From positions 1 to 64,000 of the forward strand of contig JAZQSD010000091.1 in assembly GCA_045629925.1 (NCBI GenBank): a stretch of DNA of 64,000 nucleotides, written 5' to 3'. The position numbers were made by a program, and so were the translations under genes. The stretch's first letter is position 1, and each line of letters opens with the position of its first letter. This document shows positions 9,350-18,090 of this stretch, in pieces. Origin of the DNA: Brotonthovivens sp045629925. Lineage in GTDB: Bacteria; Bacillota; Clostridia; Lachnospirales; Lachnospiraceae. Below the pieces are notes generated by a model. That model made no database searches. It was not told where the DNA came from and saw only the letters and a program-made list of their open reading frames with translations.

Positions 9350-12300
9350 TTATTCTTCGTCAGGAACATCCTCCTGGAAATCGTTCATCATAATGTCTTC
9401 TTCAACATTTACAAGTTCTTCATTTTCATTGAACTCCTGTTTACTAAAGCCCATGGCACCAAAGGATTCGCTCTCATCATAATTGAAGTTTCTATCACCA
9501 GCGATGATGGAGTTCAGATCTGTGTTGCCATATTCACTTGTTTCCAGAAGTTTTACTTCTTCGCCATCTTCATCCTGAACGATTACGTCAAGACCAAGAG
9601 ACTGAAGTTCTTTTAAGAGTACTTTAAAGGATTCTGGAATTCCTGGTTCAGGAATGTTGTCGCCTTTAATGATTGCTTCGTATGTCTTAACACGACCAAC
9701 AACGTCATCGGATTTTACAGTTAAGATTTCCTGTAATGTGTAAGATGCGCCGTACGCTTCCAGAGCCCAAACTTCCATTTCACCGAAACGCTGTCCACCG
9801 AACTGAGCTTTACCACCCAGTGGCTGCTGTGTAACAAGTGAGTAAGGACCAGTAGAACGTGCATGGATCTTATCATCAACCAGATGATGAAGTTTCAGGT
9901 AGTGCATGTGACCAATTGTTACAGGACTATCAAAGTATTCGCCTGTACGGCCATCACGAAGTCTTACTTTACCATCGCGGGAAAGTGGAACACCTTTCCA
10001 AAGTTCTCTGTGGTCTCTGTTTTCATATAAGTATTCCAATACTTCTGGAAGAAGTTCCTGTCCATGTCTGGATTCGAATTCTTCCCAAGAAAGGTTTACA
10101 TAGTCGTTTGCAAGATCGAGAGTATCCATAATGTCTACTTCGTTTGCGCCATCGAATACAGGTGTTGCAATGTTGAATCCAAGAGCCTTGGAAGCAAGAC
10201 TTAAGTGGATTTCCAATACCTGACCGATGTTCATACGAGATGGTACGCCCAGTGGGTTTAATACGATATCCAGAGGACGGCCGTTTGGAAGGAATGGCAT
10301 ATCTTCTACAGGTAATACACGGGAAACAACACCCTTGTTACCATGACGACCAGCCATTTTATCACCAACAGAGATTTTTCTCTTCTGAGCAATATAAATA
10401 CGAACCGCCTGGTTTACACCTGGAGATAATTCATCACCGTTTTCTCTTGTAAATACTTTTGCATCTACGACGATACCATACTCACCGTGTGGTACTTTAA
10501 GGGAAGTATCTCTAACTTCTCTTGCTTTTTCGCCGAAGATTGCACGAAGCAGTCTTTCTTCTGCTGTCAGTTCTGTTTCTCCCTTAGGAGTAACTTTACC
10601 AACAAGAATGTCACCCGCACGAACTTCAGCACCAATACGGATGATACCTCTTTCATCAAGATCTTTCAGCGCGTCATCACCTACACCAGGAACGTCACGA
10701 GTAATTTCTTCTGGTCCCAGTTTTGTATCACGAGCTTCTGCTTCATATTCTTCAATATGGATAGATGTATAAACATCATCCTGTACTAATCTTTCACTTA
10801 GCAGAACAGCATCTTCGTAGTTGTAACCTTCCCATGTCATAAAGCCGATGAGTGGGTTTTTACCAAGAGCTAATTCGCCGTTTGCTGTAGATGGACCGTC
10901 AGCGATAACCTGACCAGCTTCTACATGTTCACCTTTGAATACGATTGGTTTCTGGTTATAACAGTTGGACTGGTTGCTTCGTGAGAATTTTGTAAGTTTG
11001 TATACTTCTCTGCTTCCGTCATCATCGTATTTCATTGTGATTTCATTTGAGCAGGAACGTTCAATCACACCTGCACGTTTTGCAACTACACATACACCAG
11101 AGTCAACTGCTGCTTTTGGTTCCATACCAGTACCAACTACAGGAGCTTCTGTTGTGAGAAGTGGAACTGCCTGACGCTGCATGTTGGCACCCATCAGAGC
11201 ACGGTTCGCATCGTCGTTTTCAAGGAATGGGATCAGAGCAGTCGCTACAGAGAATACCATCTTTGGAGATACGTCCATGTAGTCAAACAGAGTCTTATCA
11301 TATTCCTGTGTTTCTTCACGGTAACGACCGGATACAGAATTACGAACGAAATGTCCTTCATCATCCAGTTTTTCGTTAGCCTGTGCTACATGGTAGTTAT
11401 CTTCTTCATCAGCTGTCATGTAGATAACTTCATCTGTAACACGTGGGTTCTTTGGATCTGTCTTATCAATCTTACGATATGGTGCTTCAACAAAACCATA
11501 TTCATTAATTCTCGCATAAGAAGCCAAAGAGTTAATCAGACCGATGTTTGGACCTTCAGGTGTTTCTACAGGACACATTCTTCCGTAGTGAGAATAGTGA
11601 ATATCTCGAACCTCGAATCCGGCACGATCTCTAGAGAGACCACCTGGTCCTAATGCGGACAGACGTCTCTTATGTGTCAGCTCGCCCAGTGGGTTGTTCT
11701 GATCCATGAACTGAGACAGCTGAGAGGAACCGAAGAATTCCTTAACAGCAGCTGTTACAGGTTTGATGTTGATTAAGTTCTGAGCTGTTACATTTTCCAG
11801 ATCCTGTGTTGTCATTCTTTCACGAACAACTCTTTCTAATCTGGACAGACCGATACGGTACTGATTCTGTAATAACTCGCCAACTGCACGGATACGTCTG
11901 TTGCCAAGGTGGTCGATATCATCATCGTTTCCAAGGCCGTATTCTAAATGCATGTTGTAGTTGATAGAAGCTAAAATGTCTTCTTTTGTAATATGTTTTG
12001 GAATCAAATCTGCAATATCTCTAACGATAGCTTCTTTGATATCTTCAATTGTTTCGTTTTCAGCTAAGATCTTCTCTAAAACTGGGTAGTATACAAGTTC
12101 TTTTACGCCTAATTCTGCTGGATCAACATCAACAAAGTTTGTGATATCTACCATCATATTAGAGAGAACTTTGATATTTCTTTCTTCACCCTGGATCCAT
12201 ACAAATGGAACTGCTGCATTCTGGATACGATCAGCAAGATCTCTGTCAACTTTAGCGCCTGCTTCTGCAAGAACTTCACCTGTGGAAGCATCTACAACAT

Positions 12301-13210
12301 CTGCAGCGAGAACCTGTCCATTGATACGGTTCTTTAACAGTAATTTCTTGTTGAATTTGTATCTACCAACTTTTGCAAGATCATAACGTCTTGGGTCAAA
12401 GAACATCGCAGAAATAAGGCTTTCTGCACTTTCTACAGAAAGTGGTTCGCCTGGACGAATCTTCTTGTATAATTCCAAGAGACCTCTTTCATAGGAACCA
12501 TCGCCTGTTTCTGGTGCGATAGATGGATCTTTTGCAAAGCTTGCAATAATCTTTGGTTCTTCGCCAAATAAATCTATAATTTCCTGGTTTGTTCCGATAC
12601 CAAGAGCACGAATCAATACAGTGATAGGTACTTTTCTTGTACGGTCAACTCGAACATAAAAAACGTCATTGGAATCTGTTTCGTATTCTAACCATGCACC
12701 ACGGTTTGGAATTACAGTACAGGAATACAATTCTTTACCAACTTTGTCGTGTGCGATTCCGTAGTAAATACCAGGAGAACGAACTAACTGGCTAACGATA
12801 ACTCGTTCTGCACCGTTGATAACGAATGTACCAGTTTCTGTCATCAGTGGTAAATCACCCATGAAAATTTCATGTTCATTGATCTCATCTGCTTCTTTAT
12901 TATAAAGTCTAACCTTTACTTTTAAAGGAGCTGCGTATGTTGCATCACGTTCTTTGCACTCTGGAATTGTATATTTCACATCATCTCTACAAAGTGTGAA
13001 ATCTGTAAATTCCAGACTTAAATGACCGCTGTAATCCGCGATTGGAGAGATATCTGCAAACACTTCACGAAGACCTTCTTTTAAGAACCATTCATAGGAT
13101 TCTTTCTGAACTTCGATCAGGTTTGGCATTTCCAATACCTCTTTTTGTCTCGAATAACTCATACGTAAGCTTTTTCCAGTTTTTACCGGACGTATTCTGT
13201 TTTTCTCCAT
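9350..13210 (-). CDS. rpoB: RNA polymerase beta subunit
   Basis: This is a 1286-residue RNA polymerase subunit. The open frame runs further upstream to 13396, but the true start is the ATG at 13210, giving MEKNRIRPVKTGKSLRM and preceded by AGAGGTGA. The upstream residues have no family likeness. The rifampicin region reads SQLSQFMDQNNPLGELTHKR followed by RLSALGPGGL, the wild-type sensitive form. The C-terminus is acidic (DFQEDVPDEE). It has its own promoter about 190 nt upstream. Confidence 0.97.
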   Translation of the reverse strand: MEKNRIRPVKTGKSLRMSYSRQKEVLEMPNLIEVQKESYEWFLKEGLREVFADISPIADYSGHLSLEFTDFTLCRDDVKYTIPECKERDATYAAPLKVKVRLYNKEADEINEHEIFMGDLPLMTETGTFVINGAERVIVSQLVRSPGIYYGIAHDKVGKELYSCTVIPNRGAWLEYETDSNDVFYVRVDRTRKVPITVLIRALGIGTNQEIIDLFGEEPKIIASFAKDPSIAPETGDGSYERGLLELYKKIRPGEPLSVESAESLISAMFFDPRRYDLAKVGRYKFNKKLLLKNRINGQVLAADVVDASTGEVLAEAGAKVDRDLADRIQNAAVPFVWIQGEERNIKVLSNMMVDITNFVDVDPAELGVKELVYYPVLEKILAENETIEDIKEAIVRDIADLIPKHITKEDILASINYNMHLEYGLGNDDDIDHLGNRRIRAVGELLQNQYRIGLSRLERVVRERMTTQDLENVTAQNLINIKPVTAAVKEFFGSSQLSQFMDQNNPLGELTHKRRLSALGPGGLSRDRAGFEVRDIHYSHYGRMCPVETPEGPNIGLINSLASYARINEYGFVEAPYRKIDKTDPKNPRVTDEVIYMTADEEDNYHVAQANEKLDDEGHFVRNSVSGRYREETQEYDKTLFDYMDVSPKMVFSVATALIPFLENDDANRALMGANMQRQAVPLLTTEAPVVGTGMEPKAAVDSGVCVVAKRAGVIERSCSNEITMKYDDDGSREVYKLTKFSRSNQSNCYNQKPIVFKGEHVEAGQVIADGPSTANGELALGKNPLIGFMTWEGYNYEDAVLLSERLVQDDVYTSIHIEEYEAEARDTKLGPEEITRDVPGVGDDALKDLDERGIIRIGAEVRAGDILVGKVTPKGETELTAEERLLRAIFGEKAREVRDTSLKVPHGEYGIVVDAKVFTRENGDELSPGVNQAVRIYIAQKRKISVGDKMAGRHGNKGVVSRVLPVEDMPFLPNGRPLDIVLNPLGVPSRMNIGQVLEIHLSLASKALGFNIATPVFDGANEVDIMDTLDLANDYVNLSWEEFESRHGQELLPEVLEYLYENRDHRELWKGVPLSRDGKVRLRDGRTGEYFDSPVTIGHMHYLKLHHLVDDKIHARSTGPYSLVTQQPLGGKAQFGGQRFGEMEVWALEAYGASYTLQEILTVKSDDVVGRVKTYEAIIKGDNIPEPGIPESFKVLLKELQSLGLDVIVQDEDGEEVKLLETSEYGNTDLNSIIAGDRNFNYDESESFGAMGFSKQEFNENEELVNVEEDIMMNDFQEDVPDEE

Positions 13211-13401
13211 TGACGCTTCACCTCTCGTTTTTATTATTTGTTTTGCTGTTTTTCTCAGCACCAATTCTTTATCCCATGCTCTCAAAAAGGCACTTTTTTG
13301 CCATCTTGGGCATCTGATACCCTTTTGAAAACACAGGATATACTGTTTTTCCCTAAAAAAGGGCGCAAATAGGCCTAATAGACCACAATAGTGCACATAG
13401 C

Positions 13402-13431
13402 ATCATAGCACAAACCTTTTCTCTGTGTCAA
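13402..13431 (-). promoter_or_regulatory. Sigma-A promoter of rpoBC
   Basis: TTGACA (13426-13431), an 18-nt spacer and TATGAT (13402-13407) lie on the minus strand, just downstream of the rplL terminator hairpin. The resulting rpoB leader is about 185 nt. It holds no other gene I can support. The 326-nt rplL-rpoB gap is otherwise this promoter plus the terminator. Confidence 0.8.
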
Positions 13432-13460
13432 CACATAATTTTGAAAAAATTACCAGCAAC

Positions 13461-13496
13461 AAAAAAAGTCCGGATGAGAACTCGTTCTCTCCGGAC
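13461..13496 (-). terminator. rplL-rpoB terminator or attenuator
   Basis: The nested stem GTCCGGA/TCCGGAC (13468-13474, 13490-13496) plus GAGAAC/GTTCTC (13476-13489) is followed on the minus strand by seven T (13461-13467). The position matches the known partial terminator between rplL and rpoB in other bacteria; how much it reads through here is unknown. Confidence 0.88.
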
Positions 13497-13536
13497 CATT
13501 TTTACATTTTTTAAATTTCCTCGTTGCTTACGCGGA

Positions 13537-13908
13537 TTATTTAAGAGTAACTTTAGCGCCTTCAGCTTCAAGTTTACCTTTGATATCTTCAGCTTCAGCT
13601 TTGTCAGCCTGCTCTTTTAATAACTTTGGAGCGTTGTCTACAACATCTTTAGCTTCTTTTAAGCCTAAGCCTGTTACTTCACGAACAACTTTGATAACTT
13701 TAACTTTGTTTGGACCTACTTCTGTAAGTTCAACGTCGAATTCAGTTTTTTCTTCAGCTTCTACTGCTGGGCCTGCTGCTGCTACAACAACGCCTGCTGC
13801 TGCAGATACACCAAATTCTTCTTCACATGCTTTTACTAATTCGTTTAATTCTAATACGGATAATTCTTTGATAGCTTCAATAAATTCAGCTGTTGTTAAT
13901 TTTGCCAT
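13537..13908 (-). CDS. rplL: 50S ribosomal protein L7/L12
   Basis: This is a 123-residue acidic stalk protein that recruits translational GTPases. The N-terminal dimerisation domain (LTTAEFIEAIKELSVLELNELVKACEEEFGV) leads to an Ala/Val-rich hinge (residues ~36-52). The C-terminal domain carries the factor-binding helix GLKEAKDVVDNAPK. SD is AGGTAAAAT. It follows rplJ by 54 nt in the L10 operon, and several copies of its product bind one L10 on the ribosome. Confidence 0.97.
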   Translation of the reverse strand: MAKLTTAEFIEAIKELSVLELNELVKACEEEFGVSAAAGVVVAAAGPAVEAEEKTEFDVELTEVGPNKVKVIKVVREVTGLGLKEAKDVVDNAPKLLKEQADKAEAEDIKGKLEAEGAKVTLK

Positions 13909-13962
13909 TATATTTTACCTCCAATATAAGATTGTTTTTTAAGTTAATAGTGTTAGCAGATC

Positions 13963-14529
13963 TTATGCTTCTGCTGGAGCTTCTGTAGCAGCTTCTTCAG
14001 CTACTGGTGCTTCTTCAGCTGTTTCAGCTGGAGTACAGTTAGCAGCACCACCCTGCTCTGCGATCTGGTTAAGAACACGAGCAAAGTTTGTAATTGGAGA
14101 CTGCATACTTCCAAGTAATCTGGAAATAAGCACTTCTCTGGATGGGATAGAAGAAATAGCTTCCATTCCTTTTGCATCATAGAAATCACCTTCTACAACA
14201 CCCGCTTTGATTTCAAGCTTAGGAGCTTTTTTAGCGAATTCTGCGATGATTCTTGCTGGAGCTGTTGCATCATCTTTAGAGATTGCGATAGCGCTTGGTC
14301 CTTCAAGAACTGGAGCAAGGCTTTCGAATTCTGTTCCTTTGAATGCAAGGTTCATTAAAGTATTTTTGTATACTTTGTAGCAGATACCAGCTTCTCTTAA
14401 TTCCTTACGTAACTGTGTATCTTCAGCAACTGTAAGACCACGGTAGTCTACAACTACAACTGACTGTGCGCCTTCTACGTTACCAGCGATTTCCTGTACG
14501 ATAGGCTGTTTTAATTCTACTTTTGCCAC
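13963..14529 (-). CDS. rplJ: 50S ribosomal protein L10 (GTG start)
   Basis: This 188-residue base of the ribosomal stalk binds 23S rRNA and the L7/L12 dimers. The start is a GTG at 14529, chosen because AAGGAGGTG lies upstream and the family N-terminus (AKVELKQPIVQEI) begins there. The segment VVVDYRGLTVAEDTQLRKELREAG is typical. The C-terminal ~20 residues are an Ala/Glu/Pro-rich tail beyond the usual ~165-residue core. Expression should be controlled by the L10 leader upstream. Confidence 0.97.
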   Translation of the reverse strand: MAKVELKQPIVQEIAGNVEGAQSVVVVDYRGLTVAEDTQLRKELREAGICYKVYKNTLMNLAFKGTEFESLAPVLEGPSAIAISKDDATAPARIIAEFAKKAPKLEIKAGVVEGDFYDAKGMEAISSIPSREVLISRLLGSMQSPITNFARVLNQIAEQGGAANCTPAETAEEAPVAEEAATEAPAEA

Positions 14530-14582
14530 GAATCGTGCACCTCCTTATAGATTTTATATATAGTGCCTCGGACTAGATTTCA

Positions 14583-14708
14583 TTAAAAAACCTCTCTGTT
14601 GGAAGACAGAGAGGTTAAAAGTCTTTACATCTGCACATAAGTGCTTCGTAAATTCCCTCGGCAGGTACTGATTAAGCCTTGCGGCGCCTGCTGTCTTCGG
14701 CAATTGCG
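14583..14708 (-). ncRNA. L10 ribosomal-protein leader with terminator
   Basis: On the minus strand the leader carries the signature GCCGAAGACAGCAGG, then AAGGCTTAAT and CCTGCCGAGG. This matches the conserved core of the Firmicutes L10 leader, where L10(L12)4 binds and represses its own operon. It ends in a hairpin, AACCTCTCTGT (14589-14599) / ACAGAGAGGTT (14606-14616), followed by six T, before rplJ. The match is to remembered consensus, not a search. Confidence 0.88.
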
Positions 14709-14714
14709 TTTGTG

Positions 14715-14743
14715 ATTATATCACTTTATTTATTTGATGTCAA
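14715..14743 (-). promoter_or_regulatory. Sigma-A promoter of rplJ-rplL
   Basis: TTGACA (14738-14743), a 17-nt spacer and TATAAT (14715-14720) form a perfect consensus pair just after the rplA stop. Transcription should begin near 14708, at the start of the L10 leader. Confidence 0.9.
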
Positions 14744-14752
14744 TAATTAATC

Positions 14753-15445
14753 TTAAACAAACTTAGCTGTGTTTAATTTAACGCCAGGTCCCATTGTAGA
14801 TGTGATTGTAACACTCTTTAAGAACTGACCTTTAACAGCTGCTGGTCTAGCTTTAACTACTGCACCGATAAGAGTCTGGAAGTTATCGTTTAATTTATCT
14901 TCTGTGAAGGAAGCTTTTCCAATTGGCACATGGATAATGTTTGTTTTGTCCAGACGATATTCAATTTTACCAGCTTTGATATCATTGATTGCTTTTGTTA
15001 CGTCCATTGTAACTGTACCAGCTTTTGGGTTTGGCATTAAGCCTTTTGGTCCGAGTACACGTCCTAAACGACCAACAACGCCCATCATATCTGGTGTAGC
15101 AACTACAACATCAAAATCTAACCAGCCGTCATTCTGGATTCTTGGAATTAATTCCTCGCCGCCTACAAAATCTGCACCTGCAGCCTGAGCTTCGTCAAGT
15201 TTAACGCCTTTAGCGAAAACTAAAACTCTTACTGTTTTACCTGTTCCGTGTGGTAATACAACTGCACCACGAATCTGCTGATCTGCATGACGTCCGTCAC
15301 ATCCTGTTCTGATATGAACTTCGATAGTCTCGTCAAATTTTGCTGTAGCATTTGCTTTTACAAGGCCGATTGCTTCAGCTACATCGTACTGAACGGATTT
15401 GTCATACTTCTTTAAGGATTCAACGTATTTTTTTCCTCTTTTCAT
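14753..15445 (-). CDS. rplA: 50S ribosomal protein L1
   Basis: This is the 230-residue mobile-stalk protein of the 50S subunit. The frame is open from 15490, but the start at 15445 (MKRGKKYVESLKKYDK) is preceded by AGGAGGT and fits the family. Signature segments include GRHADQQIRGAVVLPHGTGK and GRLGRVLGPKGLMPNPKAGT. It follows rplK by 92 nt. In many bacteria L1 represses the L11-L1 operon by binding its mRNA; I did not locate that site with certainty. Confidence 0.97.
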   Translation of the reverse strand: MKRGKKYVESLKKYDKSVQYDVAEAIGLVKANATAKFDETIEVHIRTGCDGRHADQQIRGAVVLPHGTGKTVRVLVFAKGVKLDEAQAAGADFVGGEELIPRIQNDGWLDFDVVVATPDMMGVVGRLGRVLGPKGLMPNPKAGTVTMDVTKAINDIKAGKIEYRLDKTNIIHVPIGKASFTEDKLNDNFQTLIGAVVKARPAAVKGQFLKSVTITSTMGPGVKLNTAKFV

Positions 15446-15537
15446 TCTAAATACCTCCTGTGGTAATACCGGGAGAAGCGCCCCTCCCACGATTTCGTTT
15501 CTTCTAATTCAGTAAGTCTATTTTTATGCGATGTTAA

Positions 15538-15963
15538 TTAGTCTTCTACTACAACGCCCATACTTCTTGCAGTACCTGCGATCATGCTCATAGCTGCTTC
15601 GAGAGATCCTGCATTTAAGTCTGGCATTTTAAGTTCAGCGATTTCCTGAACTTTTGCTTTAGAGATTGTTGCTACTTTTGTTTTGTTTGGCACTGCAGAA
15701 CCAGATTTGATGTTACAAGCTTTCTTGATCAGCACTGGTGCTGGTGGTGTCTTTGTTACGAAGCTAAAGCTTCTGTCTGCATATACTGTGATAACTACTG
15801 GAATGATTAAATCACCCTGATCAGCTGTTCTAGCGTTGAACTGTTTTGTAAATTCTACAATATTAACGCCGTGCTGACCGAGAGCAGGTCCAACTGGAGG
15901 AGCTGGTGTAGCCTTTCCAGCAGGAATCTGCAGTTTGATATATCCTGTAACTTTTTTTGCCAT
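15538..15963 (-). CDS. rplK: 50S ribosomal protein L11
   Basis: This 141-residue protein of the GTPase-associated centre is the thiostrepton-site partner. Its N-terminal domain has IPAGKATPAPPVGPALGQHG, with the conserved Pro residues that touch rRNA. The C-terminal rRNA-binding domain ends in GTARSMGVVVED. The length is standard. SD GGAGGC lies 8 nt upstream. It is co-transcribed with rpmG, secE and nusG and followed by rplA. Confidence 0.98.
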   Translation of the reverse strand: MAKKVTGYIKLQIPAGKATPAPPVGPALGQHGVNIVEFTKQFNARTADQGDLIIPVVITVYADRSFSFVTKTPPAPVLIKKACNIKSGSAVPNKTKVATISKAKVQEIAELKMPDLNAGSLEAAMSMIAGTARSMGVVVED

Positions 15964-15981
15964 TTTAGATTGCCTCCTTGC

Positions 15982-16497
15982 TTAAATCTTCTTCACTTCT
16001 GCGAAACTAATTTCAACCGGTGTTTCGCGACCGAATAATTCCACATTGATCATTACAGTCTGTTTGTTACTGTTCATAGACTGAATAACTCCAACAGTGT
16101 CCTTCCAAACACCGCCGATGACCTGAATTGTGTCACCCTCTTTGAAGTCTACCACAATGTTTTCTACCTTGATTCCCAATGGTCTCATCTCAGCTTCAGT
16201 GAGTGGTACTGGCTTAGATCCTGGACCTACAAATCCAGTTACGCCTCTGGTATTTCTGACAACATACCATGTATCATCGTTCATAACCATGTGAATCAAC
16301 ACATAACCTGGAAACATTTTTTTCTGAACCTGCTTCTTAGCACCGTTCTTCAATTCAACAACATCCTGCATAGGAACTCTTACTTCAAGAATCTCTTCTT
16401 CAAGGTGTCTGTTTTCAATTGTTTTCTCAATGTTAGCCTTTACCTTATTCTCATATCCTGAATAAGTGTGAACTACATACCAGTTTGCTTCTGCCAT
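15982..16497 (-). CDS. nusG: Transcription termination/antitermination factor NusG
   Basis: This 171-residue factor binds the RNA polymerase clamp and influences pausing and termination. The N-terminal NGN domain (ANWYVVHTYSGYENKVKANIEK; FPGYVLIHMVMNDDTWYVVRNTRGVTGFVG) is followed by a C-terminal KOW domain (FKEGDTIQVIGGVWKDTVGVIQ). Both are intact. It sits in the usual secE-nusG-rplK order, with 18 nt to each neighbour. Confidence 0.98.
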   Translation of the reverse strand: MAEANWYVVHTYSGYENKVKANIEKTIENRHLEEEILEVRVPMQDVVELKNGAKKQVQKKMFPGYVLIHMVMNDDTWYVVRNTRGVTGFVGPGSKPVPLTEAEMRPLGIKVENIVVDFKEGDTIQVIGGVWKDTVGVIQSMNSNKQTVMINVELFGRETPVEISFAEVKKI

Positions 16498-16515
16498 TTT
16501 TCCACCTCTGCTTCC

Positions 16516-16722
16516 TTAAATATTGATCAGGAAATCAACGCCGTTCTGGATCGCATAATCCAGAATTGCGATAATGATGCCCAGGATAACGCAAATAACC
16601 ACTACGGTAAGGGTCTGTTTACCCACTGACTTCTTGTCTGGCCAAACGATCTTTCCGAACTCTGCCTTCAAGCCGTCAAACCAGTTAACTTTTGGGGTGT
16701 TATCTTTATTATGTTCTCCCAT
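16516..16722 (-). CDS. secE: Preprotein translocase subunit SecE
   Basis: This 68-residue protein has a single membrane segment (about residues 37-63, TVVVICVILGIIIAILDYAIQNGVDFLI). The cytoplasmic N-terminal part carries the family motif WFDGLKAEFGKIVWPDKKSVGKQT. It clamps the SecY channel of the Sec translocon. It is the short one-span form usual in Gram-positives. It lies between rpmG and nusG, the conserved order. Confidence 0.96.
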   Translation of the reverse strand: MGEHNKDNTPKVNWFDGLKAEFGKIVWPDKKSVGKQTLTVVVICVILGIIIAILDYAIQNGVDFLINI

Positions 16723-16749
16723 TTCGTCACTTCCTTTGCAATGCTCGGA

Positions 16750-16899
16750 TTATTTGGTTTCTTTGTGTAAAGTATGAGTTCTGCAGAATCTGCAGTATTT
16801 CTTTACTTCCATTCTGTCTGGATGAGCTTTCTTATCCTTGGTCCAGTTATAATTACGCTGTTTGCATTCTGTACATGCCATAGTAATTCTAACGCGCAT
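16750..16899 (-). CDS. rpmG: 50S ribosomal protein L33
   Basis: This gene codes for 49 residues and was found by reading the gap upstream of secE. The protein begins MRVRITMACTECKQRNY and contains two Cys pairs (CTEC at residues 9-12 and CRFC at 36-39), the zinc-binding C+ form of L33. SD GGAGGTGG precedes the ATG. The stop is 28 nt before secE. As the first gene of this operon it lies under the promoter at 16965-16994. Confidence 0.95.
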   Translation of the reverse strand: MRVRITMACTECKQRNYNWTKDKKAHPDRMEVKKYCRFCRTHTLHKETK

Positions 16900-16964
16900 A
16901 ACTTCCACCTCCGTTATTTCTTATTTTTAGGCATAAAAAAAAGACCTACTTTCATCGCCCGTAT

Positions 16965-16994
16965 ACTATATCATAACCATACGAAAGAAGTCAA
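16965..16994 (-). promoter_or_regulatory. Sigma-A promoter of rpmG-secE-nusG-rplKA
   Basis: TTGACT (16989-16994), an 18-nt spacer and TATAGT (16965-16970) lie on the minus strand in the idi-rpmG gap. No convincing terminator was seen after idi, so read-through from idi is possible. Confidence 0.7.
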
Positions 16995-17013
16995 TGGCCT
17001 TTTTTTATATTTT

Positions 17014-17532
17014 TTATTCTTTTTTTGCAAGATATTCCAGCACCCCTGGAGCTGCAATCTGAAACCAGCTGGCAAACTTATCAGGAACCTCTACCAGTTC
17101 TTTTGCCAGTTGTTCATATGTAAGCCATGCAATCTCTTCCACTTCATCCGGATTGAGTTCTACTTCTCCGTCATAACTTCCTAAGAATACATGGTCTACC
17201 TCATACTCAAACAGATCTTCTGCATACTTTGATCTGTATGTAAAATGAAACAGTTCCTGCAGGTCACAGTCGAACCCCACTTCTTCCATCAGCCTGCGAT
17301 GCACCGCATGCTCCAATGTTTCTCCATCTCTTGGATGTGAACAACAAGCATTTGCCCACAATCCGCCAGAATGGTATTTGTCCTTTCGGCGCTTCTGAAT
17401 GAGAATCTTTCCATCCTTTATAATAAAGATAGAAAATGCTCGATGCAGACGCCCTAGACGATGTGCATCCATCTTTCCCATTGTCCCAATCTGCTTGTCA
17501 TATGAATCTACTAAGATTAACTGATCTTCCAT
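17014..17532 (-). CDS. idi: Isopentenyl-diphosphate isomerase, type I (Nudix)
   Basis: The 172-residue enzyme interconverts isopentenyl and dimethylallyl diphosphate for isoprenoid synthesis. Evidence is the type I signature WANACCSHPRDGETLEHAVHRRLMEE (written here with key residues: the Cys and His of CSHP and the Nudix Glu residues). Of the possible starts (TTG 17544, ATG 17538, ATG 17532), the last has GGAG at a 6-nt spacing. It overlaps or abuts bioY, whose stop is at 17548. Type I enzymes are less usual than type II in Firmicutes, so transfer is possible but not shown. Confidence 0.88.
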   Translation of the reverse strand: MEDQLILVDSYDKQIGTMGKMDAHRLGRLHRAFSIFIIKDGKILIQKRRKDKYHSGGLWANACCSHPRDGETLEHAVHRRLMEEVGFDCDLQELFHFTYRSKYAEDLFEYEVDHVFLGSYDGEVELNPDEVEEIAWLTYEQLAKELVEVPDKFASWFQIAAPGVLEYLAKKE

Positions 17533-17547
17533 ACACATCTCCAATTA

Positions 17548-18084
17548 TTACGTCGTACAATATTTGCGCAACGGTCTTACGATAAAGATCGCCGCTACCG
17601 CCTTTGCAACATCCCCTGGAACAAAAGTTACAACTCCTGTCAGAACAACCGCGGTCCAAGGCATTCCTGTTACCACTTTTAACCAAAGTGCTCCCAACAA
17701 GTAAACAATCGGGAGCCCGATCAAAATCATTGCTAGAACTTTTTGATATTCCTTTGTGGCTTGTGCACATACTACCGATACCAACCAGCAGGCCACAAGA
17801 TATCCCAGCGCATATCCTCCCGTTGGCCCAGCCAGCGCACCAATCCCTCCGTTTCCTCCTGAAAAAACAGGTAAGCCGATTAGCCCCAGCAAGAACCACA
17901 CAAGCATGGCCACCATTGCACATTTTGGTCTCAGCAGCAAGGCAATCATGAACACAACTAATAATTGTGCGGTAATTGGCACTGCAGAAAACGGAAGCGG
18001 TATATTTATATAGGAAGAAACACACAAAATCGCAGCCAACAAAGCCATAACTACCAGCTCATATGTTGTGATCTTTTGTCTCAT
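17548..18084 (-). CDS. bioY: Biotin transporter BioY
   Basis: This 178-residue membrane protein has about six hydrophobic segments. It is the substrate-binding S component of an ECF biotin importer. Family features are PFSAVPITAQLLVVFMIALL and GPTGGYALGYL. It starts 6 nt after the SDR stop with AGGAAATT as SD, so the two are co-transcribed. No EcfA/EcfT genes are nearby, so it would rely on a shared ECF module elsewhere. A biotin protein ligase is encoded in the same window (39440-40237). Confidence 0.93.
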   Translation of the reverse strand: MRQKITTYELVVMALLAAILCVSSYINIPLPFSAVPITAQLLVVFMIALLLRPKCAMVAMLVWFLLGLIGLPVFSGGNGGIGALAGPTGGYALGYLVACWLVSVVCAQATKEYQKVLAMILIGLPIVYLLGALWLKVVTGMPWTAVVLTGVVTFVPGDVAKAVAAIFIVRPLRKYCTT

Positions 18085-18090
18085 AATTTC

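Noticed and set aside
13211..13396. N-terminal extension of rpoB to 13396
   Set aside because: The extra residues do not match RpoB, they would overlap the rpoB promoter and leader, and AGAGGTGA points to the ATG at 13210.
17498..18025. Alternative minus-strand frame over bioY
   Set aside because: It is Cys/Arg-rich and lacks a family match; the overlapping bioY frame is clearly the real gene.
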